Source: Azolla caroliniana
Taxonomy: Eukaryota > Polypodiophyta
NCBI GenBank assembly: GCA_043228905.1
Contig: JBHGNT010000001.1
Location: forward strand, 32,550,001-32,614,000
Length of the DNA: 64,000 nt
Direction of reading: 5' to 3'
This document shows positions 1 through 9,689 of this stretch, in pieces; the stretch's first letter is position 1, and each line of letters begins with the position of its first letter. Position numbers and translations under genes: made by a program. The notes beneath the pieces were generated by a model. The model ran no database searches. It saw only the letters and a list, made by a program, of their open reading frames with translations, and was not told the origin of the DNA.

Positions 1-111
1 TCAATAAAAGATGCCACATGGGAACGCGTAAATTCTCTCAGAACTAACTTCCCTAACTTTCCATTGCAAGAGTGCAATGTTTTAAAGAGGGGGAGTATGT
101 TACGGGCATGA
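1..111 (+). CDS. C-terminal end of Ty3-type polyprotein (partial)
   Basis: Frame 1 is open from the window edge to a TGA at 109-111. It reads DATWERVNSLRTNFPNF near its start, which resembles the end of a plant Ty3/gypsy Pol protein, where the tail after integrase carries a chromodomain-like D-A-T-W-E ... F-P-x-F signature. Only about 36 residues are in the window, so integrase and reverse transcriptase must lie to the left. The frame runs through the polypurine tract and ends 13 bases inside the putative 3' LTR. The family assignment rests on this short signature and the adjoining LTR structure. Confidence 0.62.
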   Translation, partial: SIKDATWERVNSLRTNFPNFPLQECNVLKRGSMLRA

Positions 112-580
112 CCATATAATATCCCGTGGTGAGAATTTACCGTAGTATTCTATACACGTGGATAAGTGTGAGGGTTAAACGAGAGTGTAAAGAAGGGGAG
201 GTTTACTTTTAATCCTCAAGATTGAGACAACCCATTAGGCCAAGTGTGAACTTGCCTGGGGGCCTTGGGTATCGCTATAAATAAGAGGCCTAACTACCCT
301 CATTTCATGATCTTTTGACTACGTTGAGACTCTGTTTCGTGGTGGTTCAACTCTTGTAGCAAGTGCGCTAACACCAGGTACAGCTCGACGCCACGACGGT
401 GGTATGGGATGCCAATCGAGGCTCAAGTCCGTCTCAATCCCTTCGCTCGGGAGTGGTCGGGTGGATCAGCACCCCCCTTCTTTCTCTCTCTCCCTTCTAT
501 CTATCTATCTATCTATCTATCATTCTTTTCTCCTTATCATACGCTTACATTAGATCATATCTCTAATACCTTTTGTTTTC
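84..580 (+). mobile_element. Polypurine tract and 3' LTR of a Ty3-type retrotransposon
   Basis: A purine run AAAGAGGGGGAG at 84-95 looks like the plus-strand primer of an LTR retrotransposon. It is followed at 99 by TGTTACGGGC, a typical TG start of an LTR. A TATA box TATAAATA lies at 276-283, and a pyrimidine-rich stretch with a (CTAT)n run follows at about 480-522. The right edge is not certain: no second LTR or target duplication is visible, so the end given is approximate. Confidence 0.55.
276..283 (+). promoter_or_regulatory. TATA box of the LTR
   Basis: TATAAATA lies about 180 bases into the LTR, where a Ty3-type element would start its own transcript. Position and sequence support it; there is no expression evidence. 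Confidence 0.5.
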
Positions 581-1953
581 TCTATGTACAATTTTCAAGC
601 AATATACTAAGGTGCACGTTTCTTTTTTTTTAAAAGGGCTTCCACATATTTTGGTGAAGTTAAGAGTGAATTGTGGCTAATGGAGAGATTGTATGGGATC
701 AAACCTGCAAGCTCCAAACCATGAGCTCAAAAGTGGATGCATCCAGAGACACTTGGCTCGTAAATGGTGAAAGGAACTAACACACAACGAGTCACAATAA
801 TTGGTTCCATCAAAGTTGTGGGATGTGTTTTTTCATGATGGGGGAACAACTATATATGTCTAACTAATGGAAACAAATCAATATGTATGCAAACTCTATA
901 TAGTGGGACAAAGTGCTTGGAAGGTGTACTTTTGGTCCGCAAATCCATAGGAATATAACTTTTTAAGGTTAGTACATGTTGGTTTAGTTTTTTTGCTATT
1001 TAGGCGAAAATTTCCATAAAAACATTGGCCATGCGCTTAGGTTCATGGAGTGAGGAAGAAATATATTTGAGTTGACTACATTAGTCATTAATGAGTGGCA
1101 TAGAGGCTTTGGGCACTTGAGTTTTTCCTAAAATTGTGGAAGATGCATGAAGATAAATTGATAGAATTCTTTCTCTAGCCAAACTCTACGACCATGTGTA
1201 ACAATCTCAATAGGATTATTAAATATTTGCAAATAAGCACTTGGAGCTTATGGAGAGAATTGAATTCCACAGAGACACCTACAAAACCCAAACTTATTCA
1301 CGTCATTACATTAGGAAGGGGATGGCATAATGATCCTATATGCAAAAGATCTCCTGAAATAATCTAACTCGTAACATCATATATTCAGGTCAAATATATA
1401 TATGCCAAGGTAATGGAAACTATGGTCTAGTTTTGTTTATATATATATGCCAAGGTATTGAACAAGTGATAAAAATAATTAATTCCAAGATATTGAAGAT
1501 AATTCTCATTTTTAGATGACAAAGATGTGACAAAGATGGATGATGTAAAAGGATGTTGAAGTAGTTTTAGGGAGTGACAGAGAGGCTAGATTATGTTTCA
1601 ATTACTTTTCAAATTTGGGGAGTGGTTTTCTCATTTTTTGGGGAGGATGAGTGGAGACAAACTGTCAAAAGGTATTGTACTAAGATGTATACATTTGATA
1701 GTAGGTTTTATGTATTGCTGGCTATGAGCAAATTGAATGTGGAAAATACAAGATTGTCTTAAGATTAGGGATTGGCAACGGCTCGACTCAAGCCTAAACC
1801 GTTTGGCTTAGCCGGCTTGAAACGGCTTGGCGGCTCGGCTCGGCTCGGTTTAGGCTTGAACTTGCCTTAACGGTTTGAGCTCAGCTCAGCTTGGCTTGAG
1901 CCTCGCCAAACCGGCTCAAGCCGGCTAAACCGTTTAATCCGTTTATAAACTTT

Positions 1954-2068
1954 AGAGAGAGGGGGAGAGAGACAACAGACAAGGGGAAAGAGAGAGAGAG
2001 AGTGAGAGTGAGGGAGGGAGAACTACACAAACGTGGAGAGAGAAAGAGAGGAAGGGAGACAACATATA

Positions 2069-2102
<34 letters not shown>

Positions 2103-2105
2103 ATA

Positions 2106-2141
<36 letters not shown>

Positions 2142-2172
2142 ACATAGAGGGGAGAGAGAGAGAGAGAACATA

Positions 2173-2210
<38 letters not shown>

Positions 2211-2365
2211 ACATAGAGGGGAGAGAGAGAGAGACTACACAGAGGGGAGAGAGAGAGAGACTACACAGAGGGGAGAGAGAGAGAGAGACTACACAAAGGG
2301 GGGAGAGAGAGAGAGGGAGGGAGAGAGTCGAGACCACAGACGTGAGAGAGAGAGGGAGGGAGGGA
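1954..2365. repeat. GA-rich microsatellite/minisatellite block inside the hAT element
   Basis: Runs of (GA)n are broken by spacers such as ACATAAGG and CTACATAGAGG or CTACACAGAGG, giving a higher-order repeat of roughly 30-60 bases. It lies wholly inside the hAT element. Reverse-strand open frames here (Leu/Ser repeats) are artefacts of the repeat. Confidence 0.85.
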
Positions 2366-2496
2366 GGTTTCTAAACCGATTTCCAAACCGGTGTCGTAGT
2401 GTATTTCGTACACTACGTGAAAAAGTAAAAAATAATATAACCGATTTAATTACATATAAATAAATAAAATAATATATCAAGATATTTATCACGTGC

Positions 2497-2562
2497 ATAG
2501 GGCAGGATTTGAACCTTGTACCTCCACGTAGCCAAACCTCAACTTTACCATTATGCTACCTT
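2497..2562 (-). repeat. tRNA-derived SINE head with A and B boxes
   Basis: On the minus strand, TAGCATAATGG is followed 43 bases later (start to start) by GGTTCAAATCC. These match the internal RNA polymerase III promoter A box and B box at tRNA-like spacing. A cloverleaf tRNA is not evident: the acceptor stem does not pair convincingly. A tRNA-derived SINE or tRNA relic is the better call. It is nested inside the hAT element; its tail and target duplication could not be defined. Confidence 0.55.
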
Positions 2563-4129
2563 ATATTTAGTGTTCTATAAATAGATTTAATAACTATAAG
2601 TGCTTTATTTGCGCCTACCTTTATTAAAAGGTAAATCATGTATTTTTAGAGTGCGTGAATATTTTATAGAAAAACGCAAGCGACTAAAAAGTGACTCATG
2701 CACATCTAGCGTGCATGAGCACTATATTTAGCAAATAAAAGCAAGGATTAGAAAAGCATCACATGCACATTTAGTGTGCATGAACATATTAGAAAAAAAA
2801 GCATGTAGCTATGCTTAGTCTCTCCCATCACTACATAAGGATGGGGAGCACAATGTAATAGGTGTGTGAAAAATATTTGGAAACTAGATATGTTTCTAAA
2901 AAACACCAATTAATAAACTATACTCGTGGGATTCACGAGAATTCTATATCATTCTCTTTCAACCGAAGTTTATATTCTTATATTCATATTGATTAATCTA
3001 ATACAATACACTCGTGGGATTCACGAGTTTGCTATAACTCTTTCTTACAACATATTTATATTCTTATTAGCCTTAAAACTCTCTTCTTCCTAGTCCAAAA
3101 CCCCAGTGGTTCCCACCCGACTCACGCAAACGATCCGGAGCCGAAAGGCACGACACCGGTTTACAAGCAGTTTACCAAACCGGTTTAGCCTAAACCGGTT
3201 TGTGAACCGGCTCGGCTCGGTTCAGCTCAAGTTTGAGATCCCGTAAACGGTTTAGGCTTAGCCGGTTTGGCTTGGATCAGGCCAAACCGGCTAAGCCTAA
3301 ACCGAACCGTTGCCGATCCCTACTTAAGATGCAACTACTTTGTGTACGCTGAAAGTGGAATTAGAAGAGTGGTTTGGCTTTGCTTGGGGAAGCCATCCTT
3401 ATGGGAAAATCTTTTTGCTTTGTGTTTGTGACAAAGATGGATGATGTTAAAGGATGTTGAAGCAGTTCTAGGGAGTGACAGGGAGGCTAGATTATGTTTC
3501 AATTACTTTTCAAATTTGGGGAGTGGTTTTCTCATTTTTCTGGGGAGGATGAGTGGAGACAAATTGTCAAAAGGTATTGTACTAGGATGTATACATTTGG
3601 TAGCAAGCCTTACGTATTGCTATCTATGAGTAGGTTGAATGTGGAAAATAGAAGACTGTCTCAAGTTGCAGCTACTTCGTGTACATTGAAAGTGGAAATT
3701 AGAAGAGTGGTTTGGCTTTGCTTGGGGTAGCCATCCTTATGGGAAAATCTTTTTACTGTGGGGTGGAGATGGATGATGTTAAAGGATGTTGAAGCAATTC
3801 TAGGGAGTGACAAGGAGATAGATTATGTTTCATTTACTTTTCAAATTTGGGGAGTGGTTTTCTCATTTTTTTGGGGAGGATGAGTGGAGACAATTGGTAG
3901 CACGTTGTAGGTGTAGCTAACTATGAACAGGTTGAAGAAGGTCGATGTTTCACGATGCAACTTCTTTGTGTGGAGACAAAGTAATGGAAGACGCTAGAAG
4001 GCTGCCATATGACCGTCATCTTGTGTGATTTACCTATGAGGAAAGAGGAACTTCCGACTCGGGTTATGGCTTCCAAAAATGCACTAATTTCAAGATATTA
4101 CTAGTATAGATTTTGACCATGCATCATTG

Positions 4130-4870
4130 AATCTTGTTGAACAAATGCGATGTTTTTACTTTTGTTCGATGTAATCACCTTTGTAAGTGTGCTAAAGGCA
4201 GGTGGCACTGTAGGAGTGGTTAACAGACATAGAAACTCGCAATGGAATCATGAGTAAAAGGCTGTTAGAAGACAATATTGAGCTTGGAAATGCTTTGTTG
4301 GACATATGTTATATCTGGCAAGCTTGAAAACGAAAAAATAAAAAATAAAAACAGTCAATGATATTCAGTTTGAGATGTGGTCTCTTGTATGTACGCTAGG
4401 TGTTGATCTCTATTAGATACACATGATGTATTTCATATTCTTGCAAACAGAGATGTTCTCTTGTGGAATGCATCTATTACATGATAGATGGACCATGGCT
4501 CAAGAGAAATTTTTTTGGTTTATTTGGTGAGGCACAAGAAATATTTTCAACTTTGATTTCGAGATACAAGGATGTGGGATGCAATGATTTTGGCCTTGAG
4601 AAGTTTGCCAAGGTGGTTGTGAAAGAGTGATTGACATGCATAGAAAATCACATTGAAATTATGAGTAAGAGGCTGTTAGAAGACAATATTGAGCTTGGGA
4701 ATGCTTTGTTGGACATGTATGCTATATGTGGCAATCTTGAAAAAACACAAAAAACAGTCGATGATATTTCAGTTTGAGATGTAATTGATATTCTTGCAAA
4801 TAAACATGTTCTCTTGTGAAATCATCTATTACAAGATATGTTGAGCATGGCTCAACGGAGATTGGTAGTG
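4130..4870 (+). pseudogene. Two tandem degenerate PPR gene fragments
   Basis: Two neighbouring stretches share a long near-identical segment (about 4255-4330 and 4665-4745). Translated, it reads LLEDNIELGNALLDMY, with AICGNLEKTQK following in the second copy. The first stretch is preceded by VITFVSVLKAGG and followed by DVLLWNASIT. These match plant PPR proteins (V-T-F-V-x-x-L-K-A-C, L-x-N-A-L-x-D-M-Y-x-K-C-G, D-V-x-x-W-N-A-M-I). Stops and frameshifts interrupt every frame, so neither copy is functional. They look like debris of one PPR gene duplicated in tandem. Confidence 0.7.
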
Positions 4871-4879
4871 TAAATGCGG

Positions 4880-5490
4880 AGCAATAATTGAATTGTTGGA
4901 GGAAAGAAATGGGTGAACCTCAAGATATTCGTGAAAGTAATGCTAATAGGAAGGATCAAGGTTTTCATTTCCAACAAGGAGTGGATGTGGCTGAACGACG
5001 TAATTTGAAGAATGTTCTGCATGTTATGGGTCTCCGAAGTTGTGTGAGCATACAAGTGGTTCATTGTCTTCATGCATACGGGGTAGTTTCAAGAGAATGG
5101 AGGGAATGTAGAACCAGGTTGGAAGCTTGTTTACTCAGGAGATACAAGCCGTTGTGAAGCAATGGTTGAAGCTTCGATTGGACCTATGGTTTTAATACAT
5201 GACGCAACTTTTGATGATAGCATACATGGTGGAGCGATCATGAATAATCATAGTACGACAAAAGAAGCACTACAAGTTGCAAAATCTTCTAGACTATATC
5301 CAGTCATTCCCGCACATTTCAGTCAATGTAACCCAAAAAAATCTATTTTCAGTGACAACTATACAAGCCATGCTTGCATTGCATTCGATATGATGCGTGT
5401 AAACTTGGTGGATTTGCCGTTAGTACCAAGGTTAATATACTTTTCAAATATGAAATGTTATTTGATGATGATATAGACATGGTAGCTTGA
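4880..5490 (+). pseudogene. Broken 3' part of a long-form tRNase Z (ELAC2-type) gene
   Basis: tRNase Z removes 3' trailers from precursor tRNAs. Translation of three successive frames gives, in order, VVHCLHAYGVV (about 5055-5088), GWKLVYSGDTSRCEAMVEAS (5117-5176), IHDATFDDS, NHSTTKEAL, AHFSQCNPKK, CIAFDMM and finally LFKYEMLFDDDIDMVA ending at TGA 5488-5490. This is the motif order of the C-terminal metallo-beta-lactamase domain of long-form tRNase Z. The first block is in another frame from the second, with a stop at 5084-5086 in the second frame. The last block needs another shift near 5430. In the HFSQRYPK motif, RY has become CN. The N-terminal half is missing, so this is a non-functional remnant beside PPR debris. 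Confidence 0.82.
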
Positions 5491-7601
5491 AATAAAAGCA
5501 ACCTGGGATTGAAGAGCATAGAAGGATATTAAAACCTGGGTAGTCATACCTCCATGGCTAGTCGTTGGGATAATCCTTTTTCCTCTTTTTTTTCATCTCT
5601 TTTGTAGTTTGTACTTGATAGGTTTTTTTTTAAACTAATGGAAGGATATTTTGTTTTGGAAAAAAAAGAAAAAGATATTGAAGATAATTCTAAGAGATAC
5701 ACACATGTTCGATACATGGTGTGATCATGTATGATGGCGTGTCATGTTCTAGAAAGATACACAACACATGTTATAATCTCACTCATTGGATTGGCACAAT
5801 TTGGTAAATGTTGATCCCTAGGGTTAAATATTATATTTCAAGATCCCCCTGTTTTATCAAACCATTCCAATTCATCGTCAGTCGTCAACCCTCCATTGAC
5901 TATCATATGCTATGTCCAACAACCACCAAATCTTTAAATCTCAAAACATCATTACACTATTGATATTTGTCCATTTTCTTGTATGGTTGGTATACTTACA
6001 TGTGTAGTTCTTGCAAATTACCTTAGTTTTCACTTAGGTTCATGATAATGTTTCAACGTGTCATGTCTTGTTTCACTTAATTTTTGTAAGTAGTTAAAAC
6101 TATCAGGACATCTGAAATGGTGTTTCCAGTCTGTCACTGGCTCTACCAACCCTAGCCAACAAATCACCCATATTGCTTTCGGTGATATAAATGTCTAGTT
6201 GCGTTTAGAAGCTTGCTAGTTGTGTCTTGATGCTTGTTGGGAAATAGCAGGTTTAGTGTGGCAGTCGTTTGCTATTATGTGGACAGTGATTGCCCCACCT
6301 TTTTTTATCTAATGTGTCACGCAACAATAGCCCAATATATATGAAAGCGACTTGTAAATAGTAGAGTATTTGTAGATACTTAGAGTGTGATAGCTTGATT
6401 TGTATATGCGATTCACCTAACTAATGGGAAGTTGTTGTTTTTTGGAGAAAAAACTGCTAGAGAATTATGCCCACTTCATTTATATTCCCCTCTCTCACAA
6501 AACCCTCAAACAAGAATAACATAAACCCGAACTTTCAAGTCCCTTGTATATATGCTAGATTGTGAATTTGTACCCCTCTGCCTCATGCATACAAAACTTG
6601 TATGTATGTAAATTAACAAATAAAGACATACACAAATTTGAAGAACCATAATGGTACGACTCACGAGAAAATGATTGATCTAGGACAATATGATTTTATT
6701 TAATCTTTCACATTATTATACAACGCATGCTCTAAGCTATGATTTTATAATACCAGGGCGCGTATCTTTTTGTCAAAAAAAAAACACATGCTCTAAGTTA
6801 CCTACCAAGGTCCAATAGGTTATAACCCATTTGCAATTTGTCTAATTTTACACTTTGGTTAACATCCTAAATCATTTTCCTCGTTCTTAAACTATTTTAG
6901 GGGCTTTTTCATGTATGAGTTCTTTCTAGCCGTTAGGCATCTTTTCATTAATACCAAGGTGAATCTTATAAATAAATAAATAAATACCTATTTAAGGGGC
7001 TTTAGCACAGATTATATGAAATTGCCGATGTAGACGTATAAGCCATGTATATATTAGGGAATATCTTGATGAATATTAGGCTTTCATATTGAAGAATCAA
7101 ATAAAGGAAACACAATTATAAATAGTGTTCTAGAATCTACAATAGTGAATGGAAAGGTTGTACTTCAAATGGAGATTCCCCCAAAACTAGAATGTTAATG
7201 TTAAAAAACAATGCTCTTATATCTAAACCAATTTGAGAGATCGATTTTATTGTTGGCAAATGGGACCATAATGATGCAAATATTGAGTTACCGATGTATA
7301 GGTTCAAAGATTCCTTTTATCAATAACTACTATGAGTCGTCGTTTGAAATATGTGAGAGGTAATCCTTAACTATAAGAATCTACTCAAGTTTGCTAGATA
7401 TTATTTCAATACTTGCCTCGCAAGGGTGGTCAAGACTCAACTTTAAAAGATTGTTCTTTTATTAAGCAACTTGGAGTACAAAACGGAAGAAATAGTTGCC
7501 CACACCACATAAAAATCATTATTAAGAGAGGGCAACAATATCATTACATAGTACATGTAATATTATGTTGTGTATGTGGTGTATATGTGTATATAATGTA
7601 G
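5491..7601. other. Gene-less stretch
   Basis: AT-rich sequence without a supportable gene. The only recognised item is a short A-tailed retroposon 3' end at 6741-6784. Confidence 0.6.
6741..6784 (+). repeat. A-tailed retroposon, copy A (5'-truncated)
   Basis: ATGATTTTATAATACCAGG followed by a GCGTATCTTTTTGTC-like segment and a run of A. The same 3' end occurs at 14180-14223 and, inverted, at 12313-12362. Only the last ~45 bases are shared here, as expected for a 5'-truncated LINE or SINE insertion. Confidence 0.6.
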
Positions 7602-8033
7602 CTAAAGAGTTGAGCAATCGGTGGTGCTGGTGATACGAGGGATGGAGGTTGTGTTTAAGCCGCAACGTTCAGGGAGTTTTGTGTCAACATCATCTGATAT
7701 GCCTTCAATTTTTTGCACCATCTGGATGCATACACATATCGCAACACGTTGCTCCACAGGTAAGTTTTCGTTCCCAAGTATTTGGTCAAGTGCTATAATA
7801 TCTTGACAACATTCTGTTGATGGTTGTGAGGTGAGGTTTGTTGTGACATAGGGCTCACACGGTGAGAAAGCGTCATTGAACAAGCTACAGTTAAATTCTT
7901 GCATTGTTGTGGTGTCCTGGCCCTCCACCATCGGCCATGTTACGAGGACTATATTTGATGTGAATAGTAACGTTGCCACCCATATGATGACATCAGCTTG
8001 GAAAATATTGTTACTTTGATGATCTGATCTCAT
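7602..8033 (-). CDS. Non-specific lipid-transfer-protein-like secreted protein
   Basis: A single-exon frame of 143 residues from ATG 8031-8033. An in-frame ATG 14 codons upstream (8075) is possible, but the nearer start places the hydrophobic segment (IIWVATLLFTSNIVLV) as an N-terminal signal peptide. The mature part has the eight-cysteine pattern of plant LTPs: C-x9-C-x15-CC-x23-C-V-C-x21-C-x15-C. The spacing is slightly longer than in classical type 1 LTPs. Such proteins bind lipids in the apoplast or cell wall in a four-disulfide helical fold. Four N-x-S/T sequons are present in the mature region. No neighbour suggests a partner. Conservation of all eight Cys argues for a real gene rather than a chance frame, though expression is unknown. 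Confidence 0.72.
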   Translation of the reverse strand: MRSDHQSNNIFQADVIIWVATLLFTSNIVLVTWPMVEGQDTTTMQEFNCSLFNDAFSPCEPYVTTNLTSQPSTECCQDIIALDQILGNENLPVEQRVAICVCIQMVQKIEGISDDVDTKLPERCGLNTTSIPRITSTTDCSTL

Positions 8034-9689
8034 TATATAAAAAAACTCTCCTTTGTCTCCTACATACCAATTCATTTACCCTTAGAAATGCCCAATGTTT
8101 TTTAGCTTTTACATAATAATAAAATTAACTCACTTGATGACATCAAAACTCATATTGGGGTCCAAAGGGAATTTTGGGCTTTGAAACAAGAATCAAAATC
8201 TTCAAAGTTTGTAAAATGAAATAGAAAGAAATTGAAGTGAAAATTTATGGCCATATAATCTTCAATTTTCAAACTAAACCTACCAATATGTAAATGTTTC
8301 AAAATTGCAACCTAGGTTGGTCTTCAAATAATTTATCATCAAAACCTTTAAGTAAATGGTAGGAGTGCAACCTTAAAGGGCATCTGGAATTCAAGAGAAG
8401 CCTAAACTTTTCAATAAAAAGTAGCAAAGTTTTAAGAAATTGAAACCCATTCAAGTGCTCGGAGAAGATTGGGGTTTCAAATCATGCAACCGAAAGGTCT
8501 TTGGAACACAAAATCAAACTTACTCAAAGAGAAATGGGTGCTCCTATTTTGGAAATGTTTTACAAAATTGTGTGAAAAGCTTACCTTTGCCTTTTAAGTG
8601 TTGCTAGTTATTGATATAAAATCCTTTCGATCTGAATATACTCCTATACTTCAACTTATACACACTACAAACACACACACACACACACATATATATATAT
8701 GTCATCGACATATCTTTGTCGACAATGTCCCGATTATTATACTATTTCATATGCATTAATTTGTCTTCTATAAACCGAGGGATGAACTCCATCACTACTA
8801 TTGGCTACACTTATTTCGACTACCAACTATTGATGTTGTTGGTTGTAATCCATTTCATGTTTTCACAATGTCACTTTTTCATGTATTTCAAATGATACAT
8901 TTTCTTACTCTAACTTTAAGCTTTGTGCATGGTATGTACTCAAGGACATTTTTCCTAATCATGGGCCTTAACATCTATTAAGTACTCTTCATCATTTCTA
9001 TACATATTTTTTGTATTCCTATCAAAATTGGGATCTTGTGAGTTAACCACTCCATATTATATCCTTAGTCTTGCATATGTCAATCACTCAAACTTTAACT
9101 TTTTATAAAAGCATTGCCCTTTATATCTTGTAACCAACCATACCTCATCACATTTGTGTAGGACATTTCGGTTAAGCGAATATTTCGGATCTAACGCATG
9201 CTTTTTACGTATGAAAGAATCTCTTCGATTGCTTGCTCAAATATTGCTACATGAAGCATGTTTATGTCTATTATTAAAAAGGGCATTGAAATGTTTCATG
9301 CACACATGTGCTCCAATCATAGTTATTAGTCCACATTCATTCCTAAGGGTGTAATAGGAATTGTCTTTTATAGCCAAGTTTTATCTTTGTGTACGCCCAA
9401 AGCAAGATGAATTTGATGGATTTGGTCTTACGCTACCAATGTTCTGAAAACATGTAATATTTACTTTGGAGAAAACACACTAGTAGTATGAAAACTTCAA
9501 TAACATGTTTTAGGTGATCCTTAGATGCGTGAAATGTATATTCACATTGTCATATCAACATCGCTTGTGTGTTAGTTCCAAAAGAAGAATATACTCCATT
9601 AGTTAAAATGACATACAATACACAACTTTAGACATTACCTACTTCCATATGGACTACATCACTTATTTATCTTACACTAATTAGCCCAC
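8034..9689. other. Gene-less stretch with a CA/TA microsatellite
   Basis: AT-rich sequence. A (CA)n(TA)n dinucleotide run lies at about 8669-8701. No coding region or structured repeat could be supported. Confidence 0.55.

Larger units (their letters stand above)
1766..3322. mobile_element. Non-autonomous hAT-type DNA transposon (1557 bp)
   Basis: The left end is TAGGGATTGGCAACGG and the right end, on the other strand, is TAGGGATCGGCAACGG: terminal inverted repeats differing at one base in sixteen. They are flanked by a perfect 8-bp direct duplication, CTTAAGAT, at 1758-1765 and 3323-3330. An 8-bp duplication with a TAGGG-TGGCAA-type end is the signature of the hAT superfamily. Subterminal regions on both sides are dense in AACCGG, GGCTTAGCCGG and CGGCTCGG motifs, plausible transposase-binding repeats. 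The interior holds GA arrays and a tRNA-derived segment but no transposase frame, so it would depend on a helper element. Confidence 0.9.
1527..3910 (+). repeat. ~335-bp tandem repeat, three copies, first one split by a transposon
   Basis: A unit beginning near GACAAAGATGGATGATGT and containing CAAATTTGGGGAGTGG occurs three times: at about 1527-1757 continued at 3331-3428, at about 3429-3755, and at about 3756-3910 (truncated). The copies are roughly 90 percent alike by eye. Short open frames inside (for example 3494-3730) carry recurring residues such as EDEWRQ, but I recognise no family. The first copy is interrupted exactly by the hAT element described separately, so the array is older than that insertion. 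Confidence 0.75.

Noticed and set aside
1881-2498. Minus-strand Ser/Leu-rich open frames
   Set aside because: They are translations of GA/CT microsatellite inside the hAT element, with no codon-level or family signal.
2497-2562. Functional tRNA gene
   Set aside because: A and B boxes are present but the acceptor and other stems do not pair convincingly, so it is treated as a SINE or tRNA relic.
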